From positions 1 through 45,794 of the forward strand of contig JANQRE010000006.1 of NCBI GenBank assembly GCA_028284705.1: 45,794 nucleotides of DNA, given 5' to 3'. Position 1 is the stretch's first letter. Each line of letters begins with the position of its first letter. Below the pieces are notes generated by a model, which saw only the letters and a list, made by a program, of their open reading frames with translations, had not been told where the DNA came from and did not search any database. The DNA is from Paracoccaceae bacterium. GTDB taxonomy: Bacteria > Pseudomonadota > Alphaproteobacteria > Rhodobacterales > Rhodobacteraceae. Shown here piece after piece: positions 33,115-42,153 of the stretch. Both the position numbers and the translations under genes were made by a program.

Positions 33115-34240
33115 AAAGACGCTCTTCTCGACCCTATTCCTGCTGATTTCAAGCCATCTGACCTTTGCGCAATCCGATCCCGTGACCACTGCAAAGCGCG
33201 CCAGCCAGATGCTGGACAACGCCGCAACCGCCCTGGCCGACGCGCAAAAGTCATCTGATCGGGTCAGGGCGCTCACGCAAACGATCCGCGCCTATGAAGA
33301 AGGTCTCGCTGCTCTGCGCGAGGGGCTGCGCCGCGCCACCATCCGTGAGCGCGCCATCGCTTTGACCTTCGAGGCCAAGGAAGATCGTCTGTCTCGCCTC
33401 CTCGGTGTTTTGCAAACCATGGGTAACGCCCCCGCACCGCTACTGCTTATGCACCCCTCCGGAGCGCTCGGCACCGCACGCTCTGGCATGATCATCTCGG
33501 ATGTGGCACCCGCGCTTCAGGCGGAGGCCAGCGCCTTACGTCGCCAGTTGGAAGAGGTCGTCGTGCTGCGCGCGCTGCAAGAAAGCGCCGCAGAATCGCT
33601 GAAACAGGGTCTATCCGGCGTTCAAGAGGCCCGGGCTGCCCTCTCCCAGGCCATCGCGGATCGCACCGACTTGCCGCTTAGTTTCTCTTCAGACCCCGCA
33701 AAGCTAAGCGCACTAGCCGAGTCCAGCGACACGCTCACCAGTTTTGCTGAAGGCCTTGTCAGTCTCGATCCGGCCGAGATTAGCAACCCGGCCGATTTTG
33801 AAACCGCAAGGGGCTCTCTCGATCTGCCCGCAGCCGGCACACTTCTCACCAAATTCAACCAGACCGACGCCGCAGGTCTGACGCGCCCCGGCATCACACT
33901 GGCCACAGGGTCTTTAACCCTTGTCACCACCCCCTGGCCTGCGACCCTGCGCTATCGTGGTCCGCTTCTCCACTACGGAAATGTCGTAATCTTAGAGCCT
34001 GGCCGCGGCTTTCTACTGATTCTGGCCGGTCTTGACCAAAGCTATGGTGAGGTCGGCGAAATCCTCGAACAGGGCGCGCCGGTGGGTCTGATGGGCGGAA
34101 TCCCCCCAAATCCTGACGCTTTTTTGATCGCAGCGGGCGAAGGAGGTGGCCCTTCTCGCCAAGAGTCGCTTTATATTGAGCTAAGACAAAACGGCACCCC
34201 CGTCGATCCGGGTGAATGGTTTGCCGCACTAGAGGAATGA
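33107..34240 (+). CDS. EnvC-like murein hydrolase activator with degenerate LytM domain
   Basis: Periplasmic protein of 377 residues: signal peptide (TLFSTLFLLISSHLTFA, cleavage near 21), a long helical coiled-coil part (about 25-210) and a C-terminal LytM/M23-like domain (about 265-375; YRGPLLHYGNVVILEPGRGFLLILAGLD). The zinc-binding HxxxD and HxH motifs of active LytM peptidases are absent, as in EnvC, which activates amidases at the division site instead of cutting peptidoglycan. It starts inside the gpmI end and is followed by ctpA after 7 bases; this neighbourhood is widespread in the group. Confidence 0.87.
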   Translation: MLRKTLFSTLFLLISSHLTFAQSDPVTTAKRASQMLDNAATALADAQKSSDRVRALTQTIRAYEEGLAALREGLRRATIRERAIALTFEAKEDRLSRLLGVLQTMGNAPAPLLLMHPSGALGTARSGMIISDVAPALQAEASALRRQLEEVVVLRALQESAAESLKQGLSGVQEARAALSQAIADRTDLPLSFSSDPAKLSALAESSDTLTSFAEGLVSLDPAEISNPADFETARGSLDLPAAGTLLTKFNQTDAAGLTRPGITLATGSLTLVTTPWPATLRYRGPLLHYGNVVILEPGRGFLLILAGLDQSYGEVGEILEQGAPVGLMGGIPPNPDAFLIAAGEGGGPSRQESLYIELRQNGTPVDPGEWFAALEE

Positions 34241-34247
34241 GACGCAT

Positions 34248-35585
34248 ATGAAAAAGTTCTTGCTCGCCGCGCTTGGCGGTACAGCAGTCGGGGTCCTGGT
34301 GACCACGCAATTCGCGGGCCCGCTTGTGGCGCAGGAGGCCGAGAAAAAGTCCTCAGTTTACGAGCAGCTCGACCTGTTCGGCGACATCTTCGAGCGCATT
34401 CGTGCGCAATATGTCGAGGAAGTCGAAGCCGGGGAGCTGATCGAAGCGGCGATCAACGGCATGCTGACCTCGCTCGACCCACATTCCTCCTATCTGGCGC
34501 CTGAGGACTTCGAGGATATGCGCACCCAGACCTCCGGCGAGTTCGGCGGGCTCGGCATCGAAGTGACCCAAGAAGAGGGCTACGTGAAGGTCGTCTCGCC
34601 GATGGATGACACACCTGCCGACGAGGCTGGCATGGAATCAGGTGATTTCATCACTGCAGTGGATGGAAAATCCCTGCTGGGTCTGACCCTGGAGGAAGCC
34701 GTCGACATGATGCGCGGGCCCGTCGGCTCAGAGATCGTGCTGACGGTGATCCGCGAGGGCGTCAGCGATCCTTTCGAGGTCTCCATCATCCGCGACACGA
34801 TCAAACTCACCGCCGTGCGCTCCCGCCTTGAGGGCGACAGCGTCGTGCTGCGCGTGACGACCTTCAACCGCCAGACCTATCCCAATCTCGAAGCCGGGCT
34901 GAAGAAACAGTTCGAAGAGGCCGGTGGTGCCGAGAACGTCAACGGCATCGTGCTCGACCTGCGGAACAATCCCGGCGGTCTGCTGACCCAGGCCATTGCG
35001 GTGTCCGATGCCTTCCTCGACAAGGGCGAGATTGTCTCCACCCGGGGCCGCAATCCGCGCGACAGCGAACGTTATAACGCCACCGAAGGTGATCTGTCCG
35101 GCGGCAAGCCCATCGTCGTTCTGATCAATGGCGGCTCCGCCTCAGCCTCAGAAATCGTCGCCGGTGCCCTGCAAGATCATCGCCGCGCTGTGGTCATAGG
35201 CGAGAAAAGCTTCGGCAAAGGCTCCGTGCAAACCGTCGTGCCTGTGCGTGGCGACGGCGCCATGCGCCTGACCACGTCGCGCTACTACACGCCATCGGGC
35301 CGTTCGATCCAGGCGCTAGGCGTTGCCCCCGATATCATCGTCGTGCAACCGCGCCGCAACCCGACCGAAGAGGCGACAGAGGAAGAGGATCGCCCCGGTC
35401 GCTCCGAGGCCGATCTGCGCGGCTCGCTCTCCAACACCGATGACATCTCCGAGGATGAGCGCAAACTGCTCGAAGCCGAACAACAAAAGGCCGAAGATGT
35501 CGCCAAGCTGCGTGAGGAAGACTACCAGCTCGCCTACGCCCTCGACGTTCTAAAAGGTCTCACCGCGCTTGGTCCCCGCGACTAG
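34248..35585 (+). CDS. ctpA: Carboxy-terminal processing protease (S41 family)
   Basis: Periplasmic serine protease with a PDZ domain. The 445-residue protein has a signal/anchor helix (about 5-25), a PDZ domain around residues 98-180 (GGLGIEVTQEEGYVKVVSPM), and the S41 catalytic core with VLDLRNNPGG, GGSASASE (Ser299) and GEKSFGKGS (Lys324), the 25-residue Ser-Lys spacing of Prc/CtpA. The C-terminal about 100 residues are highly charged. Next to the EnvC-like gene it may help control cell-wall hydrolases, an inference from context. Confidence 0.95.
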   Translation: MKKFLLAALGGTAVGVLVTTQFAGPLVAQEAEKKSSVYEQLDLFGDIFERIRAQYVEEVEAGELIEAAINGMLTSLDPHSSYLAPEDFEDMRTQTSGEFGGLGIEVTQEEGYVKVVSPMDDTPADEAGMESGDFITAVDGKSLLGLTLEEAVDMMRGPVGSEIVLTVIREGVSDPFEVSIIRDTIKLTAVRSRLEGDSVVLRVTTFNRQTYPNLEAGLKKQFEEAGGAENVNGIVLDLRNNPGGLLTQAIAVSDAFLDKGEIVSTRGRNPRDSERYNATEGDLSGGKPIVVLINGGSASASEIVAGALQDHRRAVVIGEKSFGKGSVQTVVPVRGDGAMRLTTSRYYTPSGRSIQALGVAPDIIVVQPRRNPTEEATEEEDRPGRSEADLRGSLSNTDDISEDERKLLEAEQQKAEDVAKLREEDYQLAYALDVLKGLTALGPRD

Positions 35586-35588
35586 GGC

Positions 35589-36068
35589 ATGACGCCGGAG
35601 GAGATCGCAAAACTCCCCTACCGTCCCTGCGTCGGCATCGTGCTGACGCAAGGCGGCAAGGTCTTCGCCGCGCAACGCATCGACAGCGATTACGACGCCT
35701 GGCAAATGCCGCAAGGCGGTATCGACGAGGGCGAAACCCCTCGGATCGCCGCCCTGCGTGAATTGCGTGAAGAAACCGGCGTCGGACCCTCTCTGGTCAC
35801 GGTTCTGGGCGAGACAAAGGGCTGGATTCCCTACGATCTGCGCCATGACCTGGTGCCCAATCTCTGGCGTGGACGGTTCCGCGGGCAGGAGCAGAAATGG
35901 TTCGTCATGCGGTTCAACGGCACGGACGATGACATAAAAATCGACACGGAAATTCCCGAATTCTCCGAGTGGCAGTGGATGACGCCCAAGGAAATCACCG
36001 CGCGGATCGTCCCATTCAAGAAGCAGACCTACACACGGGTCTTCGCTGAATTGGGAGATTTGATATGA
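35589..36068 (+). CDS. rppH: RNA pyrophosphohydrolase RppH (Nudix)
   Basis: Removes pyrophosphate from the 5' end of mRNAs to start decay (also called InvA/IalA or NudH in alphaproteobacteria). The 159-residue protein has [21 protein letters not shown] and a complete Nudix box at about residues 43-65 ([20 protein letters not shown]). [22 protein letters not shown] is typical of RppH. It begins 3 bases after ctpA and overlaps the next gene by 4 bases. Confidence 0.96.
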   Translation: MTPEEIAKLPYRPCVGIVLTQGGKVFAAQRIDSDYDAWQMPQGGIDEGETPRIAALRELREETGVGPSLVTVLGETKGWIPYDLRHDLVPNLWRGRFRGQEQKWFVMRFNGTDDDIKIDTEIPEFSEWQWMTPKEITARIVPFKKQTYTRVFAELGDLI

Positions 36069-36526
36069 AATCCGCCCTCGCCGCCATCCTGTCGTTGACC
36101 ATCGCCGGTCAAGCCGACGCGCTCAGCTGCATGGCGCCCGACATTGTGCAAAGCTACAAGGACCACGCCGAAGCGGCCGAGGCTTATGTCGTTGTACGCG
36201 GCAAGTTCCGGTTCACGCCGCCAAAGCCACAAAAACTCGGCAATGACGCCAAGGAGCAAACCATCAAAGCCCGTTTCGAGGGCGTCGCGCTCAGCAGCAA
36301 AACTTTCGACACATCCTTCTCCCGTCCGCTCACCATCACCTTCGGCTGCGCCGGCCCGTGGTGTGGTGGCGTCACACCGGACATTGAGGCAATTGCTTTT
36401 GTTCAACAGACCGACTCAGGCCTGCATCTGGACGAAGGCCCGTGCCCGTGGCGTGTCTTCTATGAACCGACCAAGGACCAAATCGACCGCCTGCTCTACT
36501 GCCACACAAGCGGCATCTGCGATTAA
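36065..36526 (+). CDS. Small secreted protein of unknown function
   Basis: A 153-residue protein with a short signal peptide ([20 protein letters not shown], cleavage near 20) and several cysteines ([31 protein letters not shown]) that could form disulfides in the periplasm. I do not recognise a family. The ATG overlaps the rppH stop by 4 bases, so it is probably the last gene of the gpmI-to-rppH row. It converges on gltB across 113 bases that carry an inverted repeat and an interspersed element. Confidence 0.7.
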   Translation: MKSALAAILSLTIAGQADALSCMAPDIVQSYKDHAEAAEAYVVVRGKFRFTPPKPQKLGNDAKEQTIKARFEGVALSSKTFDTSFSRPLTITFGCAGPWCGGVTPDIEAIAFVQQTDSGLHLDEGPCPWRVFYEPTKDQIDRLLYCHTSGICD

Positions 36527-36536
36527 CCACCCATAC

Positions 36537-36557
36537 TTAACCGGCCATTAAGGTTAA
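36537..36557. terminator. Inverted repeat between convergent small secreted gene and gltB
   Basis: TTAACC, 9 bases, GGTTAA, 11 bases after the upstream stop codon, in the gap between two converging genes. The stem is short and there is no T-run, so it is only a possible terminator. Confidence 0.3.
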
Positions 36558-36563
36558 CGCGCC

Positions 36564-36612
36564 GCCTCTTCCCATGTTTCAAAAATACTTCCGCCGGAGG
36601 CCCCCGCCTGCC
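36564..36612 (-). repeat. Possible Rhodobacteraceae interspersed intergenic element
   Basis: On the minus strand this reads CCTCCGGCGGAAGTATTTTT followed by GAAACATGGGAAGAGG. From memory, CCGGCGG-GAGTATTTTTG-like segments recur downstream of genes in Rhodobacteraceae genomes. Only one copy was seen in the window, so the call rests on recollection. It sits 28 bases downstream of the gltB stop. Confidence 0.35.
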
Positions 36613-36639
36613 CGGGGCGATCCGGCGCGAATTTCGACC

Positions 36640-39600
36640 TTATTCCGCCGGAACTGCCGCCTCTTCGATGCCCAACGGTGCGGGAATATGCACCAACATT
36701 TCCTTCGGACAAATCTGCAGGAAATTGGCCTTCTCAGTTTCCCAGTGCTGCAGGATGGATTTCGCTTTCACCGAATCCGTCTCCGCCACATGGGCGTCGA
36801 TCAGGCCTTTCAGCTCCGCTTCCCAGTAATCAACAGTCACTGGGCACGTCACCAATGTCTCCATGTTCAGAAGCGCAGGCGCGGCCCCATCCGGGTCGTA
36901 GAGATACGCCATACCCCCGGTCATACCGGCACCGAAATTGGCACCGATGCTCCCAAGGATCACCGCGACACCGCCGGTCATGTACTCGCACCCGTTCGAG
37001 CCGCAGCCTTCGATCACGACTTTCGCACCGGAGTTCCGCACCGCAAACCGCTCACCCGCCCGACCGGCCGCAAACAGATGCCCATCCGTCGCGCCATACA
37101 GAACGGTGTTGCCGATGATCGTATTCTCTTCGGCCCGCAGCGGGCTTTCCTGCGCTTGACGCACAACGATCCGCCCACCTGACAGGCCCTTGCCGACATA
37201 GTCATTCGCATCGCCGAAGACCTCCAGTTTCAGGCCCGGTGCTGCAAAGGCACCCAAAGACTGTCCGGCGGATCCCGTCAGTTTCACGGTCAAATGGTCA
37301 GGCTGCAGATCGTTCCGCATGCCGAACCGCTGCACGATATGGCTCGACGCCCGCGTGCCGATGGTCCGCAGTGTGTTCTGCACCGCATAAGACAGCTGCA
37401 TTTTCTCGCCGTCTTTGAAGAACGGCTGCGCGTCCTTCACGATCTCCGCATCAAGCGTATCGGGCACCGCATTGCGCTCGCGCGTGCGGTCATAGACAAT
37501 CTTGTCCGCCCCATCGACCGTGATCAGAAGCGGATTCAGATCGAGGTCATCCAGATGCGCGGAGCCACGCGAGACCTGGGTTAGCAAATCGGCCCGCCCG
37601 ATAACTTCGTCCAGTGATTTCGCCCCAATGGAGGCCAAAATTTCCCGCACCTCAGTCGCATAGAAGGTGATGAGGTTCACAACCTTGTCGGCATTGCCGG
37701 TAAATTTCGCGCGCAGACGTTCATCTTGCGTGCAAACCCCTACAGGGCAGGTATTCGACTGACATTGACGCACCATGATGCAGCCCATCGCAATCAGCGC
37801 GGCGGTGCCGATACCGTATTCCTCAGCACCCATCATCGCCGCCATGACAATGTCACGGCCTGTGCGCAGACCGCCATCGGTCCGAAGCGTCACCCGATCC
37901 CGCAGATTGTTCATCGCCAAGACCTGATGCGCCTCGGTCAGACCCATCTCCCACGGCAGACCGGCATATTTGATCGAGGTTGCGGGCGACGCGCCAGTGC
38001 CGCCATTGTGGCCCGAAATCAGGATCACATCCGCCTTCGCCTTCGCCACCCCGGCGGCAATAGTGCCAACGCCAGAGGCGGCAACCAGCTTCACCGTCAC
38101 CTTGCAGCGCGGGTTGATCTGCTTGAGGTCATAGATTAGCTGCGCCAGATCCTCGATCGAATAGATATCGTGATGCGGCGGTGGCGAAATCAGCGTCACA
38201 CCCTTGGTCGAGTGTCGCAGCCGCGCGATCAGATCGGTCACTTTCATGCCCGGAAGCTGACCACCCTCACCGGGTTTCGCCCCTTGCGCAACTTTGATCT
38301 CAAGCTCTTCGCAGTGGTTGAGATACTCTGCTGTGACCCCAAAACGGCCCGAAGCCACCTGTTTGATCTTCGCAGACGGATTGTCGCCATTGGGTTCGGG
38401 AATGAAATGCGCCGGGTCCTCGCCGCCTTCCCCGGAATCCGACTTCGCCCCGATCCGGTTCATCGCCACATTCAACGTCTTATGCGCCTCAGGGCTCAGC
38501 GCCCCAAGCGACATGCCCGGTGTCACAAAGCGCTTGCGGATAGACGTGATCGACTCGACCTCTTCAATCGCAATCGGCTCCCCGAGCGGTTTGATATCCA
38601 ACAAATCCCGCAAGTGGATCGGTGGGTTTGACTTCATCGTCAGGGAATATTGCCGCCACAGATCGTAACTCGCCCTGTCGCACGCCGATTGCAGCATGTG
38701 CATCGTCTGCGCTTCCCAGGCGTGTTTTTCGCCCGAGCGCCGCGCCTTGTAGAACCCGCCGATGGGCAGCACGTCCTGACCACCAAGCCAGCCTTTCGCG
38801 TGCACCTCAGCCACTTTCTTCTGAATGCCCGCGACGCCAATGCCGGAAATGCGAGAATGCATGCCGGGGAAGAACTCGGCCACCATCGCGCGGCTGAGGC
38901 CCACGGCCTCGAAGTTCAATCCACCGCGATAGGAGGAAATCACCGAAATCCCCATCTTGGCCATGATCTTCAACAGACCCTGATCAATCGCGTTGCGATA
39001 CCGCGCGACCGCCTCAGTAAGCGTGCAATCCAGCAGGCCTCGTTCAATGCGATCTGCCAGCGAGTCCTCGGCCAGGTAGGCATTCACCGTTGTCGCACCG
39101 CAGCCCACCAGCACTGCAAAGTAATGCGGGTCCATGCACTCCGCCGAGCGCACATTGAGCGAGCAGAACGTGCGTAGGCCCTTCTGGGTCAACCAGGAAT
39201 GCACTGCCGAAGTCGCAAGGATCATCGGCATCCCGATCTTCTCCGGCCCCTGCGCCTGATCGGTCAGCACAAGGTGCCCCGCGCCGGAGCGCACGGCATC
39301 TTCAGCCTCGTCACGGATTCGGTTCAACGCCGCCCGTAGCGCACCTTGTCCGGTATCGGCCTCGAACGTGCAATCAATCGTCACCATGTCCGATTTGAAC
39401 TGTTCACAGACCTTGTCGAATTGCGCATTGCCCACAAACGGGCTCTCGAGCACCAGAATCTCGGTCTGACTGGAATCCTCGTCCAACACATTCTTCAAAT
39501 TCCCGAACCGCGTCTTCAGGCTCATCACGCGATATTCGCGCAGCGAGTCAATCGGCGGGTTCGTCACCTGGCTGAAATTCTGCCGGAAGAAATGGCTCAG

Positions 39601-41178
39601 CGGACGATACTGTTTCGACAGCACGGCAGAGGGCGTGTCATCCCCCATCGACGCCAGCGCCTCTTTCCCATCCTCCGCCATTGGCGCAAGAATCTGCTCC
39701 AGGTCTTCCATCGAATACCCGGCTGCGATCTGCCGCTTGCGCAGTTCCGAGCCCGAAAACAGAGCCTGTTCCTGCATATCTTGCGTCACTTCTTCCAGAT
39801 CGGTGATCTTCCCGACCCATTCCCCGAACGGCAAGGCAGCGCTCATCTTGTCCTTTAGCTCGGCGTCATGGAATAGCTGACCCTTGCCCATATGCACGCC
39901 GATCATCTGCCCTGGACCCAGCGCGCCTTTCTCCCGCACCGTGGCCTCATCAGTCGGCACCATCCCAGCCTCGGAACCTGCAATCATCAGCCCATCGCCC
40001 GTCACGACATAGCGCATCGGACGCAAACCGTTGCGGTCCAGGCCCGCCACAACCCAGCGCCCGTCGGTCATCGCCAAGGCCGCTGGCCCGTCCCACGGCT
40101 CCATCACTGAGTTGCAATAGGAGTACATGTCTTGCCACGCCTGCGGCATCTCCACCGCCTGCTTGGACCAACTCTCCGGCACCAGCATGGTCTTCGCCAT
40201 CGGGGCCGAGCGGCCCGCGCGCACCAGCACTTCAAACACCGCGTCCAGTGCGGCTGAATCCGACGACCCGGTAGACACAATCGGTTTGATGTCGTCCGCC
40301 ATGTCGCCAAACGTGGCCGAGGCCATGCGAATTTCATGGCTTTTCATCCAGTTCAGATTGCCCTTCAGAGTGTTGATCTCGCCGTTATGGGCCAGCATCC
40401 GGAACGGTTGCGCCAGCCACCATTGCGGAAAGGTGTTGGTCGAATAGCGTTGGTGATAGATCGCGAAGGCGCTCTCGAACCGCTCATCCATGAGATCGGG
40501 GTAAAACTCGGCTACTTGCTCGGCGAGCATCATGCCTTTGTAGATAATCGACCGGCAGGACAGCGAACAGATATAGAGGCCCGGCACTTGCGCCGCAGCC
40601 GCTGCTTTCTCAATCCGGCGCCGGATCACATAAAGTTCGCGTTCGAACGTCTCCTCGTCCACGCCCTTGATGTTAGAGATCAGGATCTGCTCAATCTCGG
40701 GCCGCGTCGCATTCGCTTTTTCGCCGAGACAATCGATGTTCACCGGCACATGGCGCCAGCCATAGATATAGTAGCCCATGCGCAGGACTTCGGTCTCAAC
40801 AATCGTCCGGCAGGTCTCTTGAGCCCCAAAATCCGTGCGCGGCAGAAACACTTGGCCCACGGCGATCAGATGATCCTTCTTGGGCGCATGACCGGTGCGC
40901 TCGATCTGATCATAGAAGAACGGAACAGGGATCTGCACATGAATGCCCGCGCCATCGCCCGTTTTACCGTCCGCATCGACAGCGCCCCGGTGCCATACGG
41001 CCTTCAACGCGTTGATCCCGTTTTCGACCACTTTGCGCGAGCTTTTCCCGTCGATCGAAACGACAAGCCCAACCCCACAGGACGCATGTTCATCGCTGTC
41101 ACGATACAGCGACTTCTCCGCCATGAACTGGCGCTTTTCTTCCTCGTGGCGCACCCAGTTCTGATCAAACTTGGTCAT
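36640..41178 (-). CDS. gltB: Glutamate synthase (NADPH) large subunit
   Basis: Makes two glutamates from glutamine and 2-oxoglutarate with electrons from the GltD subunit. The 1512-residue protein has a class II amidotransferase domain whose N-terminal nucleophile is Cys34 (HASCGVGLV) after a propeptide. A central domain and an FMN-binding synthase domain follow (GGTGASPATSIKYAGLPWE), then the 3Fe-4S cysteines in MGCIMVRQCQSNTCPVGVC and a C-terminal beta-helix (GxxGxxG turns). I start at ATG 41178, with AGGAG 8 bases upstream; a GTG at 41184 is too close to it. Upstream lie an array of four 11-base repeats and a GGTCAG dyad. Confidence 0.97.
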   Translation of the reverse strand: MTKFDQNWVRHEEEKRQFMAEKSLYRDSDEHASCGVGLVVSIDGKSSRKVVENGINALKAVWHRGAVDADGKTGDGAGIHVQIPVPFFYDQIERTGHAPKKDHLIAVGQVFLPRTDFGAQETCRTIVETEVLRMGYYIYGWRHVPVNIDCLGEKANATRPEIEQILISNIKGVDEETFERELYVIRRRIEKAAAAAQVPGLYICSLSCRSIIYKGMMLAEQVAEFYPDLMDERFESAFAIYHQRYSTNTFPQWWLAQPFRMLAHNGEINTLKGNLNWMKSHEIRMASATFGDMADDIKPIVSTGSSDSAALDAVFEVLVRAGRSAPMAKTMLVPESWSKQAVEMPQAWQDMYSYCNSVMEPWDGPAALAMTDGRWVVAGLDRNGLRPMRYVVTGDGLMIAGSEAGMVPTDEATVREKGALGPGQMIGVHMGKGQLFHDAELKDKMSAALPFGEWVGKITDLEEVTQDMQEQALFSGSELRKRQIAAGYSMEDLEQILAPMAEDGKEALASMGDDTPSAVLSKQYRPLSHFFRQNFSQVTNPPIDSLREYRVMSLKTRFGNLKNVLDEDSSQTEILVLESPFVGNAQFDKVCEQFKSDMVTIDCTFEADTGQGALRAALNRIRDEAEDAVRSGAGHLVLTDQAQGPEKIGMPMILATSAVHSWLTQKGLRTFCSLNVRSAECMDPHYFAVLVGCGATTVNAYLAEDSLADRIERGLLDCTLTEAVARYRNAIDQGLLKIMAKMGISVISSYRGGLNFEAVGLSRAMVAEFFPGMHSRISGIGVAGIQKKVAEVHAKGWLGGQDVLPIGGFYKARRSGEKHAWEAQTMHMLQSACDRASYDLWRQYSLTMKSNPPIHLRDLLDIKPLGEPIAIEEVESITSIRKRFVTPGMSLGALSPEAHKTLNVAMNRIGAKSDSGEGGEDPAHFIPEPNGDNPSAKIKQVASGRFGVTAEYLNHCEELEIKVAQGAKPGEGGQLPGMKVTDLIARLRHSTKGVTLISPPPHHDIYSIEDLAQLIYDLKQINPRCKVTVKLVAASGVGTIAAGVAKAKADVILISGHNGGTGASPATSIKYAGLPWEMGLTEAHQVLAMNNLRDRVTLRTDGGLRTGRDIVMAAMMGAEEYGIGTAALIAMGCIMVRQCQSNTCPVGVCTQDERLRAKFTGNADKVVNLITFYATEVREILASIGAKSLDEVIGRADLLTQVSRGSAHLDDLDLNPLLITVDGADKIVYDRTRERNAVPDTLDAEIVKDAQPFFKDGEKMQLSYAVQNTLRTIGTRASSHIVQRFGMRNDLQPDHLTVKLTGSAGQSLGAFAAPGLKLEVFGDANDYVGKGLSGGRIVVRQAQESPLRAEENTIIGNTVLYGATDGHLFAAGRAGERFAVRNSGAKVVIEGCGSNGCEYMTGGVAVILGSIGANFGAGMTGGMAYLYDPDGAAPALLNMETLVTCPVTVDYWEAELKGLIDAHVAETDSVKAKSILQHWETEKANFLQICPKEMLVHIPAPLGIEEAAVPAE

Positions 41179-41252
41179 GGTCACATCTCCTCATGCGGGC
41201 CCCGGGGTCCGGGGTCGGGCGTTAACCCGGTCTTCATCTCTGTCTCAATTCC

Positions 41253-41269
41253 GGTCAGTCACTCTGACC
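41253..41269. promoter_or_regulatory. GGTCAG-N5-CTGACC dyad upstream of gltB
   Basis: A perfect 6-base inverted repeat with a 5-base spacer, 75 bases upstream of the gltB start. The same half-site (AGGTCAG / CTGACCT) occurs in both arms of the large inverted repeat upstream of gltD, so a common regulator of the glutamate synthase genes is possible. Confidence 0.4.
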
Positions 41270-41344
41270 TGTTGCGGCTGTGGGGTGCCATACGTGCACC
41301 ATACGCAAGCCATACGCTTTCCATACATCGTCTGGCCGGGTCAT
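41255..41344 (-). CDS. Possible 29-residue ORF between the hydrolase and gltB
   Basis: An ATG at 41344 overlaps the hydrolase stop in an ATGA arrangement and opens 29 codons (starting MTRPDDVWKAYGL) that stop at 41255. The frame runs through the 11-base repeat array. Because 11 is not a multiple of 3, the repeat is a DNA-level feature and the ORF may be incidental. No domain or close Shine-Dalgarno is seen. Confidence 0.2.
   Translation of the reverse strand: MTRPDDVWKAYGLRMVHVWHPTAATGQSD
41288..41327. repeat. Four direct repeats of CCATACG with an exact 11-base period, upstream of gltB
   Basis: CCATACG starts at 41288, 41299 and 41310, with a variant CCATACA at 41321; each start is exactly 11 bases after the last (CGTATGG on the gltB strand). 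The four bases between copies vary. One repeat per helical turn would put a bound protein on one DNA face, so this looks like a regulator array 110-150 bases upstream of the gltB start. Confidence 0.6.
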
Positions 41345-42147
41345 GACGCGGCCTCCAGGGACGGAGGTCTTTTGATTTTGCCAAACTTGTCGAAATAGCG
41401 AACGGCGGCATCGAACCCGTCGTATTCCTCTCGCCTCAGACCGCCCAGGCGCCCGACGATCTTGTTTATGCGCACGGTCCGACCGTTGATCGCGGCCACG
41501 GTGATCTTGCGAAGCTTGTCGTTCGACTTCAGTTGCCGCACGAAGTTGTGATCCGCACCCGAGAAGATGTAGTGCTTCACATTCTCGGCTTGCGGAAACT
41601 TCTCCCAATGCATGCGCTCGTCCGGCGTGTCGCCATGGAAGATAAAGACCTTCGCGGGATCGCGCGGCAGGCGGTTCATTTCCCGGTGCGGCCATTTTGT
41701 GATCTGCTTGCGGAAGAACCACCAGCGTTTTTCCTCCGGCACAACCTGCGGATGGACCGAGTATTGCGGCGCGAAGGCGATCACACGCCGAACCGGCATC
41801 ATGCGCCCGAGAATGAGCGCATTGTAGGCGCCCATCGAGACCCCCATCGCCATCAGATGCGTGATGCCATTGTCGAGAATATAGTCGCTGATTGTCGTGA
41901 CGATCTTCTGGTCCATGCCATCGGCATTCATCCAGCACCGGCTGATATCGGTGATGCACATCACGTGGTTTTTGCCCTGCTGCGAGGCGATCCCGATGAA
42001 CTCTTTCGGCGGCCATTTGTCCCGCTCCTGACCGACCGATGTGAAGCTCACCATCAGGCGCCGCATAGTGCCCGTCGCGGCCTCGATCCGCAGCGGATGT
42101 TCGTCCAAGAGCATCTTGAACTGCAGCCGGTTCTTGTTGTTCTCCAT
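41341..42147 (-). CDS. Alpha/beta-hydrolase-fold protein encoded between gltD and gltB
   Basis: A 268-residue cytoplasmic protein with no signal peptide. The nucleophile elbow GVSMG is at about residues 102-106 (Ser104), with an acidic HGDTPDE near 171-177 and GADHNFV (His200) completing a plausible triad. YSVHPQVVPEEKRWWFFRKQ is a distinctive middle segment. The C-terminal about 60 residues (TVAAINGRTVRINKIVGRLGGLRR) are basic and not part of the hydrolase core. It starts 6 bases after gltD, so it is probably co-transcribed. I know no defined role; context hints at nitrogen metabolism, or it may encode an unrelated esterase. Confidence 0.8.
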   Translation of the reverse strand: MENNKNRLQFKMLLDEHPLRIEAATGTMRRLMVSFTSVGQERDKWPPKEFIGIASQQGKNHVMCITDISRCWMNADGMDQKIVTTISDYILDNGITHLMAMGVSMGAYNALILGRMMPVRRVIAFAPQYSVHPQVVPEEKRWWFFRKQITKWPHREMNRLPRDPAKVFIFHGDTPDERMHWEKFPQAENVKHYIFSGADHNFVRQLKSNDKLRKITVAAINGRTVRINKIVGRLGGLRREEYDGFDAAVRYFDKFGKIKRPPSLEAAS

Positions 42148-42153
42148 GCGCGA

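Noticed and set aside
31945-33276. Minus-strand open frame (443 codons) opposite gpmI
   Set aside because: gpmI is fully supported on the other strand; the product shows no domain and is typical high-GC antisense sequence.
36602-36617. GC-rich CCCCG...CGGGG hairpin as a terminator of gltB
   Set aside because: The stem is only 5 bases and is not followed by a T-run on the relevant strand.
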